From NCBI GenBank assembly GCA_025360015.1, contig JANYCZ010000058.1, positions 1 to 58,649 on the forward strand: a stretch of DNA of 58,649 nt, given 5' to 3'. The position numbers and the translations under genes were made by a program. Position 1 is the stretch's first letter, and each line of letters starts with the position of its first letter. Below are positions 51,491 through 58,649 of this stretch, piece after piece. The notes below the pieces were generated by a model, which saw only the letters and a program-made list of their open reading frames with translations, was not told the origin of the DNA and did no database searches. This DNA comes from Verrucomicrobiota bacterium. GTDB taxonomy: Bacteria > Verrucomicrobiota > Verrucomicrobiia > Verrucomicrobiales > Verrucomicrobiaceae.

Positions 51491-53608
51491 ATGAAACTTC
51501 TCCTTCTCAGCCTCTTTGTGCTTATCTGCACGTGTACTTCCGCCGCTGAACTTCAAACCACTGGCGCTGGCATCGAAATCTCCGCCGGCAGTCTGGGCAG
51601 CTTCACCCTAACATATCCTGAGTTTGAGCCGGTTCACAAACAGATCGAGGTGAAGGCTGCGGGGGCAAATGCGACGGTGCGCTATGAGGGCGGGGTGGAA
51701 TGCGTGATTTCCATCAGCAAAGGCGAGATTGATCTCGCTTTCAAAGGTGTGCCAGCAGGGGTGAAGTCGTGGAAGATGTCCGTGCTCATCGACATCGGTT
51801 TCGCCAAAGGCGGCGCATGGAAGATTGCAGACAAGGAGGGAACGTTCCCGGCGGAAAAGTCCGCGCCACCGCAGTTCGCCAGTCTGAGCAGCACAACTTT
51901 TATGCTGAAGAACGCGCAGGGGCAGAGCCTGAGCTTCACCACGCCAGATTACGCGTTTCAGCAGATCACCGACAACCGCGAGTGGGGTTGGGCGATCTAC
52001 AACTGGCATTTCATGGTGCCATACAATCCGGACCAGCCGATGGCGAAAATCCGCGTCACATCCGATCTCGCTTCGGTGGCCAAGTTGATTGATCCCTTTG
52101 GCCAGAGCCTCAAAGACTCGTTTCCGAACAAGCTCAATGGTCTGGAAGACCTGAAGGCTGATGTGGAGGCGGACAAGAGTTACTACGCCAGCATCGAAAC
52201 GCCGAAGCTGGATCGCTTCGGCGGCCAGCCCGGCAGCCGTGAGGCACTGGGGTTGCAGAAGACCGGCTTCTTCCATGTGGAGCAGAAGCAGGACAAATCA
52301 TGGCTCGTCGATCCCGATGGAAACGCGTTCTTCCATCTCGGCATCTGCGGCTTCGCCCCGAGTGATGACTATACTTATATCACGGGCCGTGAGGGCATCT
52401 ATGAGTGGCTTCCGAAAGCGGAGGGCGAATATGCCAGCGCGTTTCGCCCCGGTGATGGCGATGCGCATTTCTCCTTCTACCTCGCGAACGTCATCCGCAA
52501 GTTTGGCGCTCCCTATGACTATGAAACCCATGCCGCGCGCATGATCGAACGCACGCGCAAATGGGGCTTCAACTCCATCGGTGCGTTCAGTCCCACGCCA
52601 GGGAAAGCGCATGTGAAAGCCGATTTCCCGTATGTAACGAGCCTGCCGATCAACGCTTGGGAAGGTGTGCCGCGCATTCCCGGTGCGCATGAAGTTTGGG
52701 ATCCGTATGATACAGCGACCACGCAAAAAATTGCTGAGATCCTCGCGCGCGAGCTGCCGGGACGCGCCAATGACCCGCTGCTCATCGGCTACTTCATCGT
52801 GAATGAGCCGCGTTATGATGACCTGCCGCGCGTCATTCCTTCCCTCACCGGCAAACAGGCGTGCAAGCAGCGCCTGGTGGCGGCGCTGAAGGACAAATAC
52901 AAAACCATCGACGCTTTCAACGCCACTTGGCAGGCAAAGGCGGCTGCCTATGATGACTTGATCGACGTTGGCCTTGCGGTGACCACGGATGCGGCCAAGG
53001 CGGATGTGAAAGCCTTTGTGGGCGAGTTCATGGAGACGTACTTCGCGCAGATCGAAAAGCTGTTTCGCCAGCACGACACCAACCACATGCTCATTGGCAG
53101 CCGGCTGCAGCCCGTGACGATCAATGACGAGCAGCTCTGCCGCATCATGGGCAAACATCTCGACGTCGTTTCCTACAACTACTACACCATGGGCGTCGAT
53201 ACGGCGGCGCTGAAGCGGTTCCACGAATGGACTGGCAACAAGCCGATGATGCTCAGCGAATTTTTCTGGTCCTCGCCCAAGGACAGCGGGTTGGTGGGCG
53301 GCCGTGAAGTCAGCAGCCAGCAGGAGCGTGGACTGGCCTATCGCAACTACGTCGAGCAAACCGCCTCCCTGGGTTTTGTCATTGGCATTGAATGGTTCAC
53401 GCTCATTGATCAGGCCACGACGGGCCGCTGGTTCAGCAAGTACAACGGCGAGAGCTACAACACAGGCCTCGTCAGCGTGGCGGACCGCCCCTGGAAGGAC
53501 ATGCTAGCCGAGATGATGAAAACGAATCACACCATCTACGACCTCCTGATGGGCAAGCGCCCGCCGTTTGCCTGGGATGATGCCCGTTTTAAGGCGGAGG
53601 CCAAATAG
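51491..53608 (+). CDS. Secreted clan GH-A-like glycoside hydrolase (agarase-like)
   Basis: A 705-residue protein with a signal peptide (LLLLSLFVLICTCTSA), a beta-rich N-terminal region (to about 230) and a TIM-barrel part. The likely acid/base Glu is in YFIVNEPRYDD and the nucleophile Glu in MMLSEFFWSS, about 150 residues apart, as in clan GH-A. The lead-in WLVDPDGNAFFHLGICGF occurs in agarase and porphyranase relatives such as GH86, so a marine-polysaccharide beta-glycosidase is plausible; substrate is not provable from sequence. Start at 51491 begins the signal peptide. Confidence 0.85.
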   Translation: MKLLLLSLFVLICTCTSAAELQTTGAGIEISAGSLGSFTLTYPEFEPVHKQIEVKAAGANATVRYEGGVECVISISKGEIDLAFKGVPAGVKSWKMSVLIDIGFAKGGAWKIADKEGTFPAEKSAPPQFASLSSTTFMLKNAQGQSLSFTTPDYAFQQITDNREWGWAIYNWHFMVPYNPDQPMAKIRVTSDLASVAKLIDPFGQSLKDSFPNKLNGLEDLKADVEADKSYYASIETPKLDRFGGQPGSREALGLQKTGFFHVEQKQDKSWLVDPDGNAFFHLGICGFAPSDDYTYITGREGIYEWLPKAEGEYASAFRPGDGDAHFSFYLANVIRKFGAPYDYETHAARMIERTRKWGFNSIGAFSPTPGKAHVKADFPYVTSLPINAWEGVPRIPGAHEVWDPYDTATTQKIAEILARELPGRANDPLLIGYFIVNEPRYDDLPRVIPSLTGKQACKQRLVAALKDKYKTIDAFNATWQAKAAAYDDLIDVGLAVTTDAAKADVKAFVGEFMETYFAQIEKLFRQHDTNHMLIGSRLQPVTINDEQLCRIMGKHLDVVSYNYYTMGVDTAALKRFHEWTGNKPMMLSEFFWSSPKDSGLVGGREVSSQQERGLAYRNYVEQTASLGFVIGIEWFTLIDQATTGRWFSKYNGESYNTGLVSVADRPWKDMLAEMMKTNHTIYDLLMGKRPPFAWDDARFKAEAK

Positions 53609-53704
53609 GGCAGGGCAGATCAAGGATGGTCATCCAGGTGCCAAGGATGCGCATCTGGTGCGAGTTGTGACTTGTGCTGGTGAACTGCAAGTCTCGTTGC
53701 TAAG

Positions 53705-55318
53705 ATGTGGTTTATGCCATCCAAATCCAAAATCGTTCAGCTCGTGGCCAGCGGTGACCTGCGCCTTTCTGCCAACCAAACCTGCTGGGCAGCCCAGGCC
53801 GCCATGGAAGAGGCGCTGGGTGCCGCACTGAAGGCGGAAGGCTGGGAGGTCAAGCGTGCGCATGCGCTGGACACCGCGAAGAAGCATGGATTCATCGATT
53901 CGCAGAAGATGGGCATCGAGGTGTTTCGCGGCATTGATCCCGAAACGCCGCTGATCGTGGCGGAGGCGGTGTGGCAGTACTCGCACCATGTGCTGGCCGG
54001 TTTGACGACGCATCGCGGCCCCATTTTGACGGTGGCCAACTGGAGCGGCCAGTGGCCGGGGCTGGTGGGCATGCTCAATCTGAACGGCTCGCTCACGAAG
54101 GCGGGCGTGAAATACTCGACGCTGTGGAGCGAGGATTTCACCGACACGTTTTTCAAGACCAAGCTGAAGCAGTGGCTGAAGTCTGGCAGCATCACCCACG
54201 ACCTCAGTCACGTGCAGAAGCTGGAGAAGGTGAAGGTGCCGGCCAAACCCGCGGCCTTGGGCAAGGAACTGGCGGCCACGCTGATGGCTGACAAGGCGAT
54301 CATGGGCATCTTTGATGAAGGATGCATGGGCATGTTCAATGCCATCATTCCTGATCATGCGCTGCATGCCTGCGGTGTGTTCAAGGAGCGGCTGAGCCAG
54401 TCGGCTCTGTATCACGAGACGCTGCAGGTGAGCGATTCCGATGCGCTGGCGATCCATACCTGGATGGTGAAGCACGGCATGACCTTTCAACTTGGCGACA
54501 ACCACGTCATGCAGCTCACGCGCGACCAGGTGCGGCTACAGTGCAAGATGTATGCTGCGGCGCTGCGCATCGCGGATGATTTCGGCTGCGACGCCATCGG
54601 TATTCAGTATCAGCAGGGTTTGAAGGATCTGCTGCCGGCGAGTGATCTCGTGGAAGGCATGCTGAACAATTCGGACCGACCGCCGGTGAAGTCGCGTGAC
54701 CGCAAGCGCACCTTGCTGGAAGGCCAGCCGCTGCTGCATTTCAATGAAGTGGACGAATGCGCCGGTCTGGACGGCATGCTCACGCAGCGCGTGCATCGCG
54801 CCCTGCAGCAGCCGGTTGAAACGACACTGCACGACGTGCGCTGGGGCGAAAAATTTGGCAAGGACTACGTCTGGGTCTTCCTCATCAGCGGCGCGGCTCC
54901 TCCCGCCCATTTCGTGGAAGGCTGGAAGAGTGCCGAGGGCTTCCGCCAGCCAGCGATGTACTTTCCGAGCGGGGGCTCCACACTGCGCGGCATTTCCAAG
55001 CCGGGCGAGATCGTCTGGTCGCGCATCTACGTGCAGGATGAAGCACTGCACATGGACATTGGCCGTGGTTGCGTGGTCGATCTCCCGCGTGAGGAAACCG
55101 AGCGCCGCTGGCAGCTCACCACCCCGCAATGGCCGATCATGAGCGCAGTGACCTATGGCGTGAGCCGTGACCAGCTCATGGCCAAGCATCAGGCCAATCA
55201 TGTGCAGGTCGCGTATGCCAATGACGCGAAGGCAGCGGACGAATGCATGTTTGCCAAGGCAGCCATGGCCCGTGGCCTGGGCATGCAGGTGAATGTGTGC
55301 GGCACGCTGTCGCGCTGA
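53705..55318 (+). CDS. Fucose/arabinose-isomerase-like protein
   Basis: A 537-residue protein resembling the L-fucose isomerase-type fold. The block [20 protein letters not shown] and later [20 protein letters not shown] with [15 protein letters not shown] fit the Glu/Asp/His metal site of these isomerases. There is no signal peptide, so it would act in the cytosol on a deoxy- or pentose sugar released by the neighbouring hydrolase. It could also be a divergent homologue with another role. ATG 53705 or 53714 (MPSKSK). Confidence 0.7.
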   Translation: MWFMPSKSKIVQLVASGDLRLSANQTCWAAQAAMEEALGAALKAEGWEVKRAHALDTAKKHGFIDSQKMGIEVFRGIDPETPLIVAEAVWQYSHHVLAGLTTHRGPILTVANWSGQWPGLVGMLNLNGSLTKAGVKYSTLWSEDFTDTFFKTKLKQWLKSGSITHDLSHVQKLEKVKVPAKPAALGKELAATLMADKAIMGIFDEGCMGMFNAIIPDHALHACGVFKERLSQSALYHETLQVSDSDALAIHTWMVKHGMTFQLGDNHVMQLTRDQVRLQCKMYAAALRIADDFGCDAIGIQYQQGLKDLLPASDLVEGMLNNSDRPPVKSRDRKRTLLEGQPLLHFNEVDECAGLDGMLTQRVHRALQQPVETTLHDVRWGEKFGKDYVWVFLISGAAPPAHFVEGWKSAEGFRQPAMYFPSGGSTLRGISKPGEIVWSRIYVQDEALHMDIGRGCVVDLPREETERRWQLTTPQWPIMSAVTYGVSRDQLMAKHQANHVQVAYANDAKAADECMFAKAAMARGLGMQVNVCGTLSR

Positions 55319-55333
55319 CTGTTTTTTCCAACC

Positions 55334-57328
55334 ATGAAGCTCCTCCAACCACTCCTGCTTGCCTGCCTTTGCAGCCAGGCCTTTGCCGGTGACGGCCTCG
55401 CGCCGCTCAAGTACAACAACCCCGGCCTCGTGGTCGATCTGGGAGTGGGTTTGTGGGCGTGGCCGCTGCCGATGGACTTCGATGGAGATGGCGATCTTGA
55501 CCTGGTGGTGAACTGTCCCGACAAGCCCTACAACGGTGTCTATTTCTTCGAGAACGCCAGCGGCGACACGGCGAAAAACAAGATGCCGGTCTTTAAGGCA
55601 GCCAAACGCATCAGCGTCGGGAAGTCGAATGTGCAGGTCAGTTATGTGGACGGCCAGCCGCGCGTGCTTTCGCCCGGCAGAGAGTATCCCGACTTTCTCA
55701 AAACCGGTCTGGAGCATGAGCAGAAGCTGTCGGTGGACGCGAAGGTCCACCCCAACAAAATCCGCGCCGACATGTGGCGCGTGGTTGATTTTGATGGTGA
55801 CGGCAATCAGGACCTCATTGTTGGCGTCGGCGACTGGACCGAGTACGGCTGGGACAATGCCTACACCGAAAACGGCCGTTGGATGAACGGCCCCATCCGC
55901 GGCTACGTGTATCTGCTGTGCAACAGCGGCACGAACGAGAAGCCAGCTTACGACAAGCCAAAGAAAATCATGGCCACCGACCGGCCAGTGGAAACCTTCG
56001 GCTGGCCTTCACCAAACTTCGCGGACTTCGATGGCGATGGCGATCTCGATCTTCTCTGCGGCGAATTCCTCGACGGCTTCACCTACTTCCAAAATACTGG
56101 GACGCGCACCAAGCCAAAGTATGAACTCAGCGTGCGCCTGAAGGCCGACACGGGCCGCTACCTCACGATGGATCTCGAAATGATCACGCCCACCGCGATT
56201 GACTGGGACAAGGACGGCGATCTCGATCTCATCTGCGGCGACGAGGACGGCCGCGTGGCCTTCATCGAAAACACCGGCAAGTTTGACAACAAAGCACCCG
56301 TTTTTGCCGAGCCGCGTTACTTCCAGCAGGAGGCGGATCAGGTGAAGTTTGGCGCGCTCGTCACCCCCGTCGGCTTCGACTGGGATGGTGATGGCGACAT
56401 CGATCTCATGTGCGGCAACACCGCAGGCTACATCGGCTTCATTGAGAATCTCAGCGGCAAAGGCGTGGAGCAGCCGAAGTGGGCCGCGCCGGTGCGTCTT
56501 GAAGCCGCAGGCAGAGTCATCCGCCCCATGGCGGGTGGCAATGGCAGCATCCAGGGACCGTGCGAGGCAAAATGGGGCTACACCACCCAGACCGTGGCTG
56601 ATTGGGATGGCGATGGCCTGCCGGATCTTCTGCTGAATTCCATCCTCGGCAAAGTCGTTTGGTATAAAAACATCGGCACGCGGCAAAAGCCGCAGCTTGC
56701 CGCAGCGCAGCCTGTGGAGGTCGAATGGAACGGCCCGCAGCCCACACTCGCCTACGGATGGCTGCGTCCCGAAGGCAAGGCGCTGCTCACGCAGTGGCGC
56801 ACCACGCCCGTTGCTGTCGATTGGAACAAGGACGGCCTCACCGACCTCATCATGCTCGATCAGGAAGGCTATCTCGCCTTCTTTGAGCGCGCAAAGCAGG
56901 ACGGCAAACTCATCCTCAAGCACCCGCAGCGCGTGCTGTGCGCCGCACAGGAAGTACCAGCACCCGCTGCGTCAGGCAAGGCGGTGAAAGTGAAAACACC
57001 CGTCGCCATGAAGCCCGGAGAGCCGCTGCGCCTCAATGCTGGCATCGCGGGGAAAAGCGGTCGCCGCAAGATCTGCATCATGGACTGGGACCAGGACGGC
57101 AAGCTCGACATCCTGCTCAACTCCGCCAACGCCAACTTCATCCGCCAGACCTCCAGCAACGATGGCAAATGGTTCTTTACCGACATGGGGCTTCTTATCG
57201 ATGCCAACATCGAAGGCCATGACGTCAGCCCTACCACGGTGGATTTCAATGCTGACGGCCTGCCGGATTTTGTCGGCGGCGCGGAAGACGGGCACCTGTA
57301 TTACCTGCGGAATTCGAAGGCGAAATAG
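55334..57328 (+). CDS. Secreted FG-GAP/VCBS repeat protein
   Basis: A 664-residue protein with a signal peptide (LLQPLLLACLCSQAFAG). About nine calcium-binding loops of the DxDxDGxxDL type are spread along it: DFDGDGDLDLV, DFDGDGNQDLI, DFDGDGDLDLL, DWDKDGDLDLI, DWDGDGDIDLM, DWDGDGLPDLL, DWNKDGLTDLI, DWDQDGKLDIL and DFNADGLPDF. This indicates an integrin-like beta-propeller exposed outside the membrane, used for binding glycans, proteins or surfaces. It follows the isomerase-like gene by 15 bases. Confidence 0.9.
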   Translation: MKLLQPLLLACLCSQAFAGDGLAPLKYNNPGLVVDLGVGLWAWPLPMDFDGDGDLDLVVNCPDKPYNGVYFFENASGDTAKNKMPVFKAAKRISVGKSNVQVSYVDGQPRVLSPGREYPDFLKTGLEHEQKLSVDAKVHPNKIRADMWRVVDFDGDGNQDLIVGVGDWTEYGWDNAYTENGRWMNGPIRGYVYLLCNSGTNEKPAYDKPKKIMATDRPVETFGWPSPNFADFDGDGDLDLLCGEFLDGFTYFQNTGTRTKPKYELSVRLKADTGRYLTMDLEMITPTAIDWDKDGDLDLICGDEDGRVAFIENTGKFDNKAPVFAEPRYFQQEADQVKFGALVTPVGFDWDGDGDIDLMCGNTAGYIGFIENLSGKGVEQPKWAAPVRLEAAGRVIRPMAGGNGSIQGPCEAKWGYTTQTVADWDGDGLPDLLLNSILGKVVWYKNIGTRQKPQLAAAQPVEVEWNGPQPTLAYGWLRPEGKALLTQWRTTPVAVDWNKDGLTDLIMLDQEGYLAFFERAKQDGKLILKHPQRVLCAAQEVPAPAASGKAVKVKTPVAMKPGEPLRLNAGIAGKSGRRKICIMDWDQDGKLDILLNSANANFIRQTSSNDGKWFFTDMGLLIDANIEGHDVSPTTVDFNADGLPDFVGGAEDGHLYYLRNSKAK

Positions 57329-57380
57329 TTCGGAGCTAATTTTCCCATGCGCCGTGCGTCCCGCTGAGTAGTGACGGAGC

Positions 57381-58133
57381 ATGACCTTCCTCGAATTCCT
57401 CACGCTTAGTGCCGTCGGCTGCACCGCCGGGGCGATCAATGCCGTGGCCGGAGGTGGGACGCTGCTCACGTTTCCAGTGCTGCTGATGTTAGGCACGCCG
57501 CCGGTGCTGGCAAATGCCACGAGCACCGTGGGCCTCGTCATCGGCACGGCAGGCAGCATTCTGGGTTTTCGCGGACAGTTGCAGGCGATCCGCGCCATGC
57601 TGTGGAGCTTCGTTCCAGTCTGCCTTGTTGGCGCAGCCATCGGGAGCTGGCTGCTGACGCAGACTAGCGATGACCAGTTCTCCAAACTCATTCCCTTTCT
57701 CGTGCTGTTCACCACCGTGCTGTTTTTCCTGCAGGGCCTTCTGCGCAAGTCGGCCACGGAGGGGAGATCAAAGGCGCTGTGGTTTTCCATCGTGCTGCAA
57801 CTTCCCGTGGCGATCTACGGTGCGTTTTTCGGTGCGGGCATGGGCATCCTCATGCTGGCCTCCTTCGGCTTCATGGGCATGACGAATATCCATGAGATGA
57901 ACGCTCTCAAGAACCTGCTGGGGTCGCTCATCAACGTCATTGCGGCCGTATGGTTTATCTCTGTCGGCATGGTGAACTGGCCGCAGGCACTGGCGCTGAC
58001 GGCGGGCGCTTTCATTGGCTACTACCTCGGCGCGCATTTCTCCCAGCGCATCTCGCCCCAAAAGGTTAGACATTTGATCACTGCCATCGGTTTGATCATT
58101 TCTGCGGTCATGTTCTGGAAGCAGTTTGGATGA
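57381..58133 (+). CDS. TSUP/TauE-family membrane permease
   Basis: A 250-residue inner-membrane protein with about 8 hydrophobic segments. TauE/SafE features: an N-terminal NAVAGGGTLLTFPVLLMLG and NATSTVGLVIGTAGS, then the half-repeat FGAGMGILMLASFGFMG with NALKNLLGSLINVIA. Members export or import sulfite, sulfoacetate or related anions. In a window with a sulfatase, sulfur-anion transport is an attractive guess but only that. Confidence 0.9.
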   Translation: MTFLEFLTLSAVGCTAGAINAVAGGGTLLTFPVLLMLGTPPVLANATSTVGLVIGTAGSILGFRGQLQAIRAMLWSFVPVCLVGAAIGSWLLTQTSDDQFSKLIPFLVLFTTVLFFLQGLLRKSATEGRSKALWFSIVLQLPVAIYGAFFGAGMGILMLASFGFMGMTNIHEMNALKNLLGSLINVIAAVWFISVGMVNWPQALALTAGAFIGYYLGAHFSQRISPQKVRHLITAIGLIISAVMFWKQFG

Positions 58134-58172
58134 TAAGCGCAAGCCCGGGGTTGTATGCGTATAAGAGGATAT

Positions 58173-58415
58173 ATGAAAACCGCCATCATACTGACTTTTG
58201 TTCTGTGTCTCATGACATCCGGCTGCTCCCTTGTCACCGTACCCGTGAAGACGGCTGGCAGCATTGTGACGACGACCGTTTCGACGACCGGCAAGGTGGT
58301 CGCGGCTCCCTTCAATGCGGTCGGCAGGAGCAGGGATTCCAAGAAAGAAAAAGAAGCGGAGAAAAGAGCTGCCGAAGAGGAGCAGGCAGCCAAGGCAGCT
58401 TCAGCGAACCAGTAG
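58173..58415 (+). CDS. Small lipoprotein
   Basis: An 80-residue product with a lipobox (LCLMTSGC) after a short hydrophobic signal, then a Val/Thr-rich segment and a highly charged Lys/Glu/Ala C-terminus. No family name can be given. The start at 58173 has a good Shine-Dalgarno-like AGAGGAT just upstream, unusual here; 58155 is an alternative. Confidence 0.72.
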   Translation: MKTAIILTFVLCLMTSGCSLVTVPVKTAGSIVTTTVSTTGKVVAAPFNAVGRSRDSKKEKEAEKRAAEEEQAAKAASANQ

Positions 58416-58649
58416 AAAGCAAAGCGTCAGGCTCACGCGAGCCGCCACGGACCGCGCATCGGACGTGTCGGTATCGCCGCCGCTTCGGCAGCTGCGATGA
58501 GCATACTCAACCCGAACGCCGCTTTTGGCATTTGAATGAAGCCGCTTGAGCGGGTTCAAATCATGCATCCGCCGGGTGCCACTATGTCCCAATCGGGGGC
58601 TGGTGGCCGGTCTCGTATCAAAAGCGGCGCGATTGTTTCTTTGGGTGCG
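58416..58649. other. Final 234 bases without a firm gene
   Basis: One frame reads VGIAAASAAAMSILNPNAAFG and stops near 58536, which may be a lost extension of the small lipoprotein. An ATG near 58563 opens a frame that runs off the window (MHPPGATMSQSGAGGRSR), possibly the start of the next gene. Neither is strong enough to call. Confidence 0.3.

Overview
The window looks like a chromosomal segment from a Verrucomicrobiota bacterium, probably Verrucomicrobiaceae (Prosthecobacter-like). This is inferred from the mix of predicted secreted sulfatase, sialidase, FAD-oxidoreductase, DUF4838, DUF4886 and FG-GAP proteins, the giant FHA coiled-coil protein, the high GC content, and the frequent lack of a Shine-Dalgarno sequence. 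No rRNA, tRNA, CRISPR array or prophage was recognised.

Layout. 1-8.2 kb: a truncated deoC, a glutamate dehydrogenase-family gene, an apbE-dinG-like pair, a Tat-type metallophosphatase, a small secreted protein, a short FHA membrane protein, and a secreted protein with a lysozyme-like motif. 8.3-16.7 kb: the most unusual locus. A 2161-residue protein combines an N-terminal FHA domain, a very long coiled coil with 102-residue tandem repeats, and a GrpE-like C-terminus. It is followed by a short DnaK-like Hsp70 without a helical lid and a 110-residue protein of unknown family. 16.7-18.7 kb: an RsuA-type pseudouridine synthase, a lipoprotein polysaccharide deacetylase, and on the minus strand a strong 6S RNA candidate with promoter and terminator. 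18.8-22.4 kb: two adjacent frame-disrupted genes, a calcineurin-like phosphoesterase and a double-domain sialidase. 22.4-25.5 kb: phosphofructokinase beside KDPG aldolase and KDG kinase, the lower Entner-Doudoroff/uronate route. 25.5-34.7 kb: M3 peptidase, sulfatase, an oxidoreductase remnant, a pepD-lacI pair, a triple-repeat lipoprotein and an APH-like kinase. 34.7-35.6 kb: a REP-associated tyrosine transposase between two REP/BIME-like palindromic units. 35.6-46.2 kb: an HpaI-type aldolase, a YlbF protein with a Cys tail, then a run of exported proteins (DUF4886, two FAD oxidoreductases, pyruvyl-transferase-like, PhoD, DUF4838). 46.2-51.5 kb: OsmC, DUF1398, HxlR, DinB-like, two MATE transporters and DUF5069. 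51.5-58.6 kb: a clan GH-A-like glycosidase, a fucose-isomerase-like protein, an FG-GAP protein, a TSUP transporter and a small lipoprotein.

How the genes may work together. The exported glycan-active proteins, the sugar-acid enzymes and the LacI regulator suggest a life on sulfated or sialylated polysaccharides, with products reaching central metabolism through KDG and KDPG. The FHA/coiled-coil/GrpE-like plus Hsp70 locus suggests a dedicated chaperone module on a long filamentous scaffold that may be controlled by phosphothreonine recognition. That last statement is inference from domain layout; nothing in the sequence shows the client. All family assignments were made by reading motifs, without database searches.
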